The notes under the pieces: model-generated
Seen by the model: the letters and a program-made list of their open reading frames with translations, nothing else
What the model was told of the DNA's origin: nothing
Databases searched by the model: none
Position numbers and translations under genes: made by a program
Assembly (NCBI GenBank): GCA_934654805.1
Contig: CAKUGW010000023.1
Location: 1-31,717, forward strand
Reading direction: 5' to 3'
Length of the DNA: 31,717 nt
Origin: an uncultured Kiritimatiellota bacterium
GTDB taxonomy: Bacteria; Verrucomicrobiota; Kiritimatiellia; RFP12; UBA1067
Part shown: one piece after another, positions 1 through 6,602 of the stretch
How positions within the stretch are numbered: the first letter of the stretch is position 1
Layout: every line of letters starts with the position of its first letter

Positions 1-24
1 AAGTGGGAACATTGATTTTATTGA

Positions 25-393
25 GGTTTCTTATCGCGGGCAATTCCGCGAAGCGTCAACGAAGTGGCAAAGTCGGGCCTTGTCGGCCTCGGGAACTGGG
101 GCGAGACGTGCGCGTCGGACTACCTGATGCGGCTGTGCGCGCGGCTGTCCGAATGGGAGGGCCGGAGCGTCCTCTATGACCTGTACGAGCGCGTGATGCA
201 CAACGCGTTCTTCTCGGCGCAGTCCGAGGACGGCCTCAAGTACCGCTACTTCACGCCGCAGGGCGGCGGCTACATGCCCTTCGAGAGCCTGGCGGCGTTT
301 GACGACTTCCTGTCCCAAATCAGGGAATGCGTGGACGGGGGGCTGGCGGAGGTCGTCCCGTACCGGGAGTACCTGACGGCGGCTGGCCGGTAG
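25..393 (+). pseudogene. Glycosidase-like fragment (GH127/DUF1680 flavour)
   Basis: The frame is open after a TGA at 22-24, with a possible GTG start at 64. A central stretch with GETCAS, then LSEWEG and YERVMHNAFF, resembles the substrate-binding part of the beta-L-arabinofuranosidase (GH127, old DUF1680) family, which is normally over 600 residues. Only about 110 residues are present, and there is no ribosome binding site at the GTG. The last 40 residues (VDGGLAEVVPYREYL) do not look like that family and may come from a polysaccharide-deacetylase-like gene. Another frame also looks coding over 2-80 (reads GNIDFIEVSYRGQF), so a frameshift or junction near 60-80 is likely. I read this as a decayed, possibly chimeric gene end. 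The family call rests on motif memory only. Confidence 0.4.
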
Positions 394-458
394 CCGCTTG
401 TGCGCGCGGGCGGCCGTTGCCGAGAAAACGGCGGCGGTGTCCGCGGTGCGGACTCATG

Positions 459-467
459 TGATATAAT
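459..467 (+). promoter_or_regulatory. Extended -10 promoter TGATATAAT
   Basis: TGA followed by TATAAT at 462-467 lies only 7 nt before the ATG at 475. Transcription should therefore begin at or within a base or two of the start codon, giving a leaderless message. No clear -35 box is seen, as expected for an extended -10 promoter. Confidence 0.6.
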
Positions 468-474
468 ACGCGGC

Positions 475-1209
475 ATGGAGACAAGAGAAGAGAATCCCGG
501 CGAACGGCTTCAGAACGTCTTGGCGCATGCGGGCGTGGCCTCGCGGCGCGGCGCGGCGGCGCTGATCGAGTCGGGCGTCGTCACGGTCGACGGGCTCGTC
601 GTGAAGGAGCCGGGCGCGCGCTTCGGCGCGGGCGCCGAGATCCGCGTGAACGGGCGCCCCCTCGTCGCGGCGGAGAGGAAGCGCACGATCGTCCTCAACA
701 AGCCCGTGGGCGTGCTCTCGACGATGAGCGACCCGTTCGGCGGGCGCACGGTCGCCGAACTCGTCAGGACGCCGGAGCGGCTCGTGCCCGTCGGCCGCCT
801 CGACAAGGACTCGGAGGGTCTCCTCCTCATGAGCAACGACGGCGATCTCGTCAACCGCCTGACGCATCCGCGCTTCGAGCACCGCAAGGTCTACCTCGTC
901 AAGGTCGCGGGCCGCTGGAGCGCCGACAAGCTCGCGACGCTGCGCTCGCCGCTGACGCTCGACGACGGCTACACGATCCGTCCCGTGCCCGTGGAGGAGG
1001 TGCGCGACCTCGGCGCGAACGTGCGGCTGCTGAAGTTCACGCTCACGGAAGGGCGCAAGCGGCAGATCCGCAAGATGTGCTCGGCGGCGCACCTCGTCGT
1101 CCTGTCGCTGCAGCGCGTTGCCGTCGGCGCGTTCGAGCTGCCGCCCGACCTCGAGCCCGGCGCGTGGCGCGACCTGGCGGACGCCGAAATCGAGCGGCTG
1201 TTCCGGTGA
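475..1209 (+). CDS. RsuA/RluB-family rRNA pseudouridine synthase
   Basis: Converts a specific uridine of rRNA to pseudouridine in the cytoplasm during ribosome assembly. An S4 RNA-binding domain spans about residues 9-56 (RLQNVLAHAGVASRRGA). The catalytic domain follows, with motif GRLDKDSEGLLL and catalytic Asp at residue 110, then LTEGRKRQIRKM near the end. Length (244 residues) fits the family. I chose ATG 475 because the S4 domain begins right after it and because a TGATATAAT box sits 7 nt upstream; a GTG at 400 in the same frame would lie upstream of the promoter. No Shine-Dalgarno is seen, consistent with leaderless translation. The sequence does not decide between RsuA (16S), RluB and RluE/F (23S) specificity; RluB-like is my preference. 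Confidence 0.92.
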   Translation: METREENPGERLQNVLAHAGVASRRGAAALIESGVVTVDGLVVKEPGARFGAGAEIRVNGRPLVAAERKRTIVLNKPVGVLSTMSDPFGGRTVAELVRTPERLVPVGRLDKDSEGLLLMSNDGDLVNRLTHPRFEHRKVYLVKVAGRWSADKLATLRSPLTLDDGYTIRPVPVEEVRDLGANVRLLKFTLTEGRKRQIRKMCSAAHLVVLSLQRVAVGAFELPPDLEPGAWRDLADAEIERLFR

Positions 1210-1233
1210 GCGCGGGGGTGCATCGGATGTGAT

Positions 1234-1383
1234 GAGACAGCCTTTTCCGACTACGTTCGGGCGCACAAGGATGAATTCGCCGCGAAGGGGCGGGAACTCT
1301 ATCTCCTGCGCAGCCTGAGCCGGGCGCGGGGCGTCGGGCCGGCCGAGGGCCCCGGGGATCAGGACGGTAAGAACGGGATGTGA
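1234..1383 (+). pseudogene. Remnant of a helicase/type III restriction-enzyme C-terminus
   Basis: In the frame directly downstream of the pseudouridine synthase stop, about 50 codons read ETAFSDYVRAHKDEF, then GRELYLLRSLSRARGVG, then a short unrelated tail ending at TGA 1381-1383. The ELYLLRNLSRGxGVGFF-type string is a conserved C-terminal motif of DEAD/DEAH helicases annotated as type III restriction subunit R. The usual following FF and PDFI residues are absent, so the copy is cut just after GVG. There is no start codon or ribosome binding site. I take it for a leftover of a deleted gene. Confidence 0.4.
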
Positions 1384-1422
1384 CGGGACTTCCTTCTCGA
1401 TTGTGCGCAAGGAGGCAACCTT

Positions 1423-1431
1423 TGGTATAAT
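1423..1431 (+). promoter_or_regulatory. Extended -10 promoter TGGTATAAT
   Basis: TGG plus TATAAT at 1426-1431, 14 nt before the helicase ATG at 1446. A weak TTGTGC at 1401-1406 could be a -35 at 19 bp spacing. The predicted leader would be only about 7 nt. Confidence 0.6.
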
Positions 1432-1445
1432 ACCTCCCTTGAACC

Positions 1446-3584
1446 ATGACAGACTTCTCGAAACTCCTCAACCCCGAGCAGTGCGCGGCGGCGACGGCGG
1501 GCGACGGGCCGCTGCTCGTCCTTGCGGCGGCCGGCACCGGCAAGACCCGCACGCTCGTCCACCGCGTCGCGTACCTGATCGAACAGGGCGTCACGCCCGA
1601 CCGAATCCTCCTTCTGACCTTCACGAACCGCGCCGCGCGCGAGATGCGCGAGCGGGCGGAGAAGCTCGTCGGCGACGCCGTCTCGTCCATCTGGTCGGGC
1701 ACGTTCCACTCGATCTGCGCGCGTCTCCTGCGCCGCTACGGGGCGGGGCTCGGCTATGCGCCGGGCTTCCAGATCCTCGACGAGGACGACCAGAAGAAGC
1801 TGATCGGCGACCTCATCAAGGCGACGGTGAAGGATCCGAAGGACTTCGTGAAGAGGGATCTCGTCGCGAAGATGATCTCCGAGGCCGCGAACGAGCGCCG
1901 CGCCGTCGCGGACGTCGCCCGGCGGTGGCAGACGAAGGCGGCGGGGGTCGATCCGGAGAAGGTCGCCGAGATCGCCGCGAAGTACGAGGCGCGCAAGCGC
2001 GAGCTCGGCGCGATGGACTTCGACGACCTCCTCGTGAACGGGCTGAAGCTCCTCACGAGCGAGCGGACGGCGCGCGTGCGCGAGATGCTGCAGGAGCATT
2101 TCCTCTACGTGCTCGTCGACGAGTACCAGGACACGAACGGCCTGCAGGCCGAGTTCACGGACATCCTCGCGGCGAAGCACCGCAACATCCTCGCCGTCGG
2201 CGACGACTTCCAGTGCATCTACACGTGGCGCGGCGCGCAGATCGAGAACATCCTGGAGTTCCCGCGCCGCTGGGAGGGCTGCCGCACGATCAAGCTGGAG
2301 CGCAACTACCGCTCGGTGCCGGAAGTCCTCGACGTCGCGAACGTCGTCATGAAGGACTCGCCGAACCAGTTCGAGAAGACGCTGCGGCCGAACCGCGGCG
2401 GACGCGGCGAGAAGCCGGTCGTCTACCGGGTCTACGACGCGAAGACGATGGCGAACGAGATCCACAAGCTCGTCATGCAGGCGCGTGACCTCGGCTACCG
2501 CTTCAGCGACATGGCCGTCCTCTACCGCAGCCACTTCCAGTCCATCGACGTGCAGCTGACGCTCGCGCGGCTCAAGGTGCCGTTCCGCATCACGTCGGGC
2601 GTCGGCGTCTTCGAGCAGATCCACGTGAAGGACGTCCTCGCCTACCTGCGGCTCATCGTCAACCCGGCGGACGAGCTGTCGTTCCTGCGCTTCGTCGAGC
2701 TGCTGCCGGGCGTCGGCGAGAAGAGCGCGCAGACGTACTGGGAAAGGCTCGGCCGCAATTTCGACGGGCGCTCGGGGGAATGCCGCGACGCGCTCGGCAA
2801 GCTGCTGGGCGCGAAGGCGAGGCCCCTGTGGCCGCCGCTCGCGAAATGCCTCGAATGCGCCTACGACCATCTCGCGGCGGACGAGGTCGGCGAGCTGATC
2901 GAGGACTTCTGCGACCTCTTCTACGAGGACTACCTGCGCAAGGCATGGGACGACGCGGAGGCCGAAGACCGCCTCGCCGACCTCAAGGAGCTCGCCGCGC
3001 AGATCGCCGGCAACGAGGGCGGGCTGGAGGCGTTCCTCTCGGACGTCGCGCTCATGACGAACCTCGACGTCAAGAAGAACGACCCGACGCTCGACCGCCT
3101 GACGCTCTCGACGATCCACCAGGCGAAGGGCATGGAGTGGCCGGTCGTCTTCGTGCCGTGGCTCTCCGAGGGGCTCTTCCCGTCCGGCAAGGCCGTCGAG
3201 GAAGGGCGCATGGACGAGGAGCGGCGGCTCTTCTACGTCGTCGTCACGCGCGCGAAGGACGCGCTCTACATGTTCTCGCCGCAGATGCGCAAGACGCCGG
3301 ACGGCGGGATGTTCCCCGTCGAGGCGTCCGTCTTCCTGAAGGAGATCCCGCCGCAGCTCGTGACGGTCCGGCGCGTGGCGAGCCTGCCGCCGGCCTACGG
3401 CGGCGGGTACGGCGGCGGCTACGGCGCGACGCGCGGCGGCTACGGTTCCGGCGGCTACGGGAGCCGCAGTGGGTATGGTTCCGGCGGCGGCCGGGGCGGC
3501 TTCGGCGGGCGCGGTTTCGGCTCCGGCGGCGGCCGCTCGCCGGGCGGTTCGGCGACGGTCACGCGCACGACGTGGCGGCACTGA
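1446..3584 (+). CDS. UvrD/PcrA/Rep-type 3'-5' DNA helicase with Gly-rich tail
   Basis: ATP-driven superfamily 1A helicase, expected to act in repair, replication restart or recombination. The Q-motif is NPEQ (residues 9-12) and Walker A AAAGTGKT is residues 27-34. Motif Ia is LTFTNRAAREM; motif II is LVDEYQDTN with Asp-Glu at 225-226. Motif III is VGDDFQCIYTWRGA, motif IV includes LERNYRS, motif V is LSTIHQAKGMEWPVVF, and motif VI is EERRLFYVVVTRAKD. At 712 residues it is normal length. The last ~60 residues are almost only Gly, Tyr, Ser, Arg (GGGYGGGYG, GGRGGFGGRGFG), an RGG-like tail unlike the usual UvrD C-terminus. It is preceded by its own promoter. UvrD, PcrA and Rep cannot be told apart here. 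Confidence 0.93.
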   Translation: MTDFSKLLNPEQCAAATAGDGPLLVLAAAGTGKTRTLVHRVAYLIEQGVTPDRILLLTFTNRAAREMRERAEKLVGDAVSSIWSGTFHSICARLLRRYGAGLGYAPGFQILDEDDQKKLIGDLIKATVKDPKDFVKRDLVAKMISEAANERRAVADVARRWQTKAAGVDPEKVAEIAAKYEARKRELGAMDFDDLLVNGLKLLTSERTARVREMLQEHFLYVLVDEYQDTNGLQAEFTDILAAKHRNILAVGDDFQCIYTWRGAQIENILEFPRRWEGCRTIKLERNYRSVPEVLDVANVVMKDSPNQFEKTLRPNRGGRGEKPVVYRVYDAKTMANEIHKLVMQARDLGYRFSDMAVLYRSHFQSIDVQLTLARLKVPFRITSGVGVFEQIHVKDVLAYLRLIVNPADELSFLRFVELLPGVGEKSAQTYWERLGRNFDGRSGECRDALGKLLGAKARPLWPPLAKCLECAYDHLAADEVGELIEDFCDLFYEDYLRKAWDDAEAEDRLADLKELAAQIAGNEGGLEAFLSDVALMTNLDVKKNDPTLDRLTLSTIHQAKGMEWPVVFVPWLSEGLFPSGKAVEEGRMDEERRLFYVVVTRAKDALYMFSPQMRKTPDGGMFPVEASVFLKEIPPQLVTVRRVASLPPAYGGGYGGGYGATRGGYGSGGYGSRSGYGSGGGRGGFGGRGFGSGGGRSPGGSATVTRTTWRH

Positions 3585-3597
3585 GGTTCCCGATTCC

Positions 3598-4125
3598 ATG
3601 ACACCGCTTGCCGAATTGCTGCCGCAGGCCGCGCCGATGGTGCTGCTGTCGGGGTACGAGCCGCAGACGGACGCGAACGCCGTCGAGGCGTTCGTCGACG
3701 TGACGCCGCAGGCGCCGTTCTTCGAGCCGGCGCTGGGCGGCGTGCCGTCCTGCGTCGCGCTGGAGTACATGGCGCAGGCGATGGCGCTCTGCGTGGGGCT
3801 TCTGCGCCGCCGGAAGGGCCTTGCGCCGCAGGTCGGCTTCGTGCTCGGCTCGCGGCGGCTGGAGCTGAAGGCGGGGCTCATCGGCGCGGCGAAGGCCCTG
3901 GCGGTCGAACTCGCGCGCCGCAGCATCACTGTCAACTGCATCGCGCCCGGCGTGATCGAGACGGAGATGGTCGAGGGGATTTTCGCAGAGGAGGCCCTGA
4001 AGGCGATCCCGATGCGCCGCTTCGGGAAACCCGAAGAGGTCGCGGCGGTCGTGCGCTTCCTCCTGTCGGACGGCGCATCGTACGTCACGCGCCAGGTCAT
4101 CCAGGTCAACGGGGGGCTCATCTGA
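3598..4125 (+). pseudogene. ApeP-like dehydratase fused to FabG/ApeQ C-terminus (in-frame deletion)
   Basis: The reading frame (175 residues) joins two truncated enzymes. Residues 1-90 are a hotdog-fold 3-hydroxyacyl-ACP dehydratase of the aryl-polyene type (PLAELLPQAAPMVLL, GVPSCVALEYMAQAMA, QVGFVLGSRRLEL). From residue 91 the text is the last third of a FabG-type ketoacyl-ACP reductase: KAGLIGAAKALAVELA, then ITVNCIAPGVIETEM and a NGGLI end. The Lys at 91 corresponds to the Lys of the YxxxK motif. The NAD(P)-binding half, the Ser and the Tyr of the reductase are gone, so reductase activity is not possible; the dehydratase half lacks its C-terminal strand. ATG 3598 lies 14 nt after the helicase gene. 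The stop overlaps the next ATG (TGATG), as in an intact fatty-acid operon. I infer one deletion of roughly 0.6 kb. Confidence 0.75.
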
Positions 4126-4598
4126 TGCGGCGTGTCGTCGTGACGGGCATGGGAATCGTCAGTTCGCTCGGCCACACCGTCGCGGCGGCCTACGAGCGGC
4201 TGAAGACGCCGCAGAACTGCGTTCGGCGCTCGGAGGATCTCCAGACCTACAAGGGCCTCCAGACGTGCCTTTGGGCGCCGTGCGGCTACGTGCGGCCGCC
4301 CGACTATACGCGCAAGGTGATCCGCGCGGGCGCGCCGGTCGTCTGCGTCCGCGAGACGCTGACACGGCGGATTCTCGCGAAGGGCCAGCGCCCGTGGGAC
4401 ATGGGCGCGCGGCGCGTCGTCTTTGCGTTTCGGATGTCCGGGCCGATTCCGCCGCCCTCGGTCGCCGCCGGCTCGCCGCATGCCGCCGCCGTGCGGCTGA
4501 CGGACGCGATCCGGACGCGATTGGCGTCCGCGCCGCGAGGGCTCGGTGAAAAAGGCGGGCGGGCCGCAGCGGGGTCTGATCCGCTGCGGCCCGCATAG
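4125..4598 (+). pseudogene. Truncated ketosynthase (FabF/ApeR-like) N-terminus
   Basis: Begins RRVVVTGMGIVSSLG, the typical start of beta-ketoacyl-ACP synthases, followed by LKTPQNCVRRSEDLQTYKGL and PPDYTRKVIRAGAPVV, which match the first ~85 residues of the aryl-polyene-type KS. After about 4390 the frame no longer resembles a ketosynthase, and the catalytic Cys-His-His region is absent. The last ~50 bases of the frame lie inside the transcription terminator of the opposite-strand lipoprotein gene, so the frame's end at 4598 has no coding meaning. Together with the preceding fusion it gives the order dehydratase-reductase-ketosynthase, as in apeP-apeQ-apeR of aryl polyene clusters. Confidence 0.65.
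4549..4594 (-). terminator. Rho-independent terminator of the TRL-like gene
   Basis: A perfect 14-bp inverted repeat (4559-4572 with 4581-4594, 8-nt loop), all G/C rich. Read on the minus strand it is followed by CCGCC and five T (4553-4549). It lies 26 nt after the stop of the lipoprotein gene. Confidence 0.8.
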
Positions 4599-4620
4599 AT
4601 TGGCGCTGTGCGCGCTTCTC

Positions 4621-4935
4621 TTATTCGCCGTAGACGATCGTCGTGAAGTCCGCGACAATGCCGAGGATGTTCTTGACCTTGTAGTCGACGTGGTGGATCT
4701 TCTTGATGCCGCCATTCTCCATCGCGGCCTTGAGCGACGCATCGCCCTCGCAGAAGCAGATGATGCCCGACGCCTTCGCGACGCCCATCTTCTCCGGCTT
4801 GACGCTGTTGTCGATGAAGCGAGTGTCGGGGCTCTTCACGTCGAGCGTGAGCGCCGAGCAGATCTTGCTTTCGCGAGTCATCACGCAACCGGAAGCGCAC
4901 GCCGCCAGAACGGCAACCGCCATGAGTTTCTTCAT
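4621..4935 (-). CDS. TRL-like small lipoprotein
   Basis: 104-residue precursor. A basic start (MKKLM) and hydrophobic stretch lead into LAACASGC, giving a lipobox at Cys14 (LAAC) or Cys17 (ASGC), so the mature protein should be a membrane-anchored periplasmic or outer-membrane lipoprotein. The rest carries the hallmarks of the TRL-like family (PF13146): GVAKASGIICFCEGDAS, LKAAMENGGIKKIHHVDY and a final TTIVYGE. The family was named for a tRNA-associated locus in Helicobacter, and here too a tRNA gene lies about 460 bp upstream on the same strand; function is unknown. The start is supported by AAGGAG about 9 nt before the ATG. The gene has its own -10 box about 107 nt upstream and a strong terminator. 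Confidence 0.85.
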   Translation of the reverse strand: MKKLMAVAVLAACASGCVMTRESKICSALTLDVKSPDTRFIDNSVKPEKMGVAKASGIICFCEGDASLKAAMENGGIKKIHHVDYKVKNILGIVADFTTIVYGE

Positions 4936-5041
4936 TTGATTTCTACTCCTTTTTCTTTCGGAGACCGTCCGTCAGGCGCGCAGACGTGCGACACCCGTCG
5001 CCGCGTTCCGACGCTGATCGGCAATCCCGTCAATTGCCCGT

Positions 5042-5050
5042 ATTATAGCA
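5042..5050 (-). promoter_or_regulatory. Extended -10 promoter TGCTATAAT (minus strand)
   Basis: On the minus strand TGC then TATAAT (complement of 5047-5042). It points at the TRL-like gene, with a leader of about 100 nt. This is the only one of the extended -10 boxes here with a long leader before its gene. Confidence 0.5.
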
Positions 5051-5117
5051 TAAATCCGCAAAGTCCGCCGTGCGTGTTGGGCGATGCGCAAAATGAATGA
5101 GATTTTTTGGTGTTGGC

Positions 5118-5160
5118 GGGCGAGCAAAATGAGACAGTCCGGGCGGGCAAAATGAGACAG
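5118..5160. repeat. Tandem 20-bp repeat (GGGCRRGCAAAATGAGACAG-like)
   Basis: Two copies, 5118-5137 and 5141-5160, period 23, differing at one base. Reversed, each reads CTGTCTCATTTTGC, which resembles the repeated transposase-binding ends of IS21-type elements. No transposase gene is present, so this may be a leftover insertion-sequence end; that assignment is from memory and weak. Confidence 0.4.
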
Positions 5161-5395
5161 GCGAAAGGCGGCGAAACCCCTGCGGACATTGGCCCTTGGC
5201 GAGAAAGTGTCGTGACCGCCATTCTCCGCCTCCTGTCTTTTTTACGTCCGCCCTATTGTGGGCGCGTCATGATATCAAAACTTGCCAGAGAAGTCCCATG
5301 AGGGGTGGCTCCGGGAGGGGCTTTCGCCGTCGCTTGAAATGCGCATCGACCTCAATGCGGCCGACCTTGCCGTCGAAGATTTTACACTCTTATGG

Positions 5396-5472
<77 letters not shown>

Positions 5473-5492
5473 GTGTGCTGAAAGTGATGCGT

Positions 5493-5522
5493 AGTATACC
5501 AAAAAGTGCCCCCCGTGCGCAA
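5493..5522 (-). promoter_or_regulatory. Promoter of tRNA-Ala
   Basis: On the minus strand TTGCGC (5522-5517), 18 bp, then TATACT (5498-5493), itself preceded by TGG, 20 nt before the first tRNA base. A good -35/-10 pair plus extended -10. Confidence 0.65.
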
Positions 5523-5569
5523 GTGGGGTGCTGGCGATTGGCGGCGGTTTGCGGAGAAGGCGCGGCAAA

Positions 5570-5578
5570 TGGTATAAT
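5570..5578 (+). promoter_or_regulatory. Extended -10 promoter TGGTATAAT of the sct operon
   Basis: TGG plus TATAAT at 5573-5578. The next ATG (5586) is 7 nt away, so the transcript should begin at or near the start codon of a 16-codon leader frame. Confidence 0.6.
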
Positions 5579-5585
5579 AAGCGGC

Positions 5586-5636
5586 ATGGAAAAGCTCGCA
5601 ACAGACACCGACACCCCCGAAAAACTCGCCCTCTGA
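5586..5636 (+). CDS. Putative 16-residue leader peptide before sctR
   Basis: Reads MEKLATDTDTPEKLAL then TGA at 5634-5636. It starts 7 nt after the -10 hexamer and ends 2 nt before the sctR ATG, in a different frame. This geometry suits leaderless initiation on the short frame and reinitiation at sctR, which has no good ribosome binding site of its own. It may instead be the surviving start of a deleted gene. Too short for any family call. Confidence 0.4.
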   Translation: MEKLATDTDTPEKLAL

Positions 5637-5638
5637 CC

Positions 5639-6313
5639 ATGTTCCAGACCGATTCCTTTGCCCTGATCGCCGTCCTGGTCGGCCTGTCGCTCGTGCCGTT
5701 CGTGGCGATGATCGCGACGAGCTACCTGAAGATCGTCGTCGTCATGCAGCTGATCCGCAACGCGCTCGGCATCCAGTCGATTCCGCCGAACATGGTGATC
5801 AACGCGCTCGCGATGATCCTGAGCTTCTACATCATGGCGCCCGTCGTCAGCGAAAGCTGGGACCTCCTGCGCGCGGGCCTGAAGGACAACAAGCCGGAGG
5901 TCCTCTACCAGACCGATCTCGCGGCGAAGGCGGCGGAGCCGTTCCGCGAGTTCCTCGTCAAGCAGGCGGACGAGCGCCAGGTCGCGTTCTTCGCGCGCAC
6001 GGCCGAGCGGCTGTGGGCGACGGCGGACGAGACGACGGGCGAGGCCGTGCCGGCGACGGTCGACTCGAAGAGCTTCTTCGTGCTGGTGCCGGCGTTCTGC
6101 GTCTCGGAGCTGACGCGCGCCTTCCAGATCGGCTTTCTCGTCTACCTGCCGTTCATCGCGATCGACATCATCATCTCGAACATCCTGCTCGCGATGGGCA
6201 TGATGATGGTCTCGCCGGTGACGATCTCGCTGCCGTTCAAGCTGCTCCTGTTCGTCATGGTCAACGGCTGGACGCTCCTCATCCAGGGGCTTGTCCAGAG
6301 CTACATCCGGTAA
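5639..6313 (+). CDS. sctR: Type III secretion export apparatus protein SctR
   Basis: 224-residue inner-membrane protein, the five-copy core of the export gate of type III secretion systems. Family signature: a first membrane helix, then ATSYLKIVVVMQLIRNALGI, IPPNMVINALAMILSFYIMAPV, a cytoplasmic/periplasmic middle (residues ~75-145), and ELTRAFQIGFLVYLPFIAIDIIISN with a hydrophobic end. The SYLKIVVV and NALGIQSIPPNM strings favour the non-flagellar (YscR/SpaP) branch over FliP; no flagellar genes are near. A longer frame back to 5528 would cross the promoter, so ATG 5639 is chosen. First gene of sctR-sctS-sctU, spaced 12 and 7 nt. Confidence 0.92.
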   Translation: MFQTDSFALIAVLVGLSLVPFVAMIATSYLKIVVVMQLIRNALGIQSIPPNMVINALAMILSFYIMAPVVSESWDLLRAGLKDNKPEVLYQTDLAAKAAEPFREFLVKQADERQVAFFARTAERLWATADETTGEAVPATVDSKSFFVLVPAFCVSELTRAFQIGFLVYLPFIAIDIIISNILLAMGMMMVSPVTISLPFKLLLFVMVNGWTLLIQGLVQSYIR

Positions 6314-6325
6314 GGGGGGCACGAG

Positions 6326-6595
6326 ATGGGACAGGCTCAGCTCCTCGACTACGCGCAGAAGTGCCTCATCCTGGTGCTTCAGCTCTCGCTGATCCCGATC
6401 GCCGTCGCGACGGTGATCGGCGTGCTCGTCTCGCTGCTGCAGGCGCTCACGCAGATCCAGGAGCAGACGCTCGGCTTCGCGGTGAAGCTCATCGCGATCT
6501 CCATCGCCATCATGGCCGCCGCCTCGTGGATGGGCGGCGAGCTGCTCCTGTACACGCAGGACATCTTCACCCACTTCCCGCTCGTCACGCGGTAG
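6326..6595 (+). CDS. sctS: Type III secretion export apparatus protein SctS
   Basis: 89 residues with two membrane helices (about 17-40 and 50-75) joined by the conserved QALTQIQEQTLGF loop, exactly the FliQ/SctS pattern and length. Together with SctR it builds the helical export gate. ATG 6326 has GGGGG about 8 nt upstream. The next gene normally would be sctT; here sctU follows after 7 nt. Confidence 0.92.
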   Translation: MGQAQLLDYAQKCLILVLQLSLIPIAVATVIGVLVSLLQALTQIQEQTLGFAVKLIAISIAIMAAASWMGGELLLYTQDIFTHFPLVTR

Positions 6596-6602
6596 GGCAG
6601 GC

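Noticed and set aside
1359..4742. 1127-codon open frame on the minus strand
   Set aside because: It lies opposite the helicase and fatty-acid genes, whose motifs are clear; its text is low-complexity Arg/Ala/Val typical of GC-rich shadow frames.
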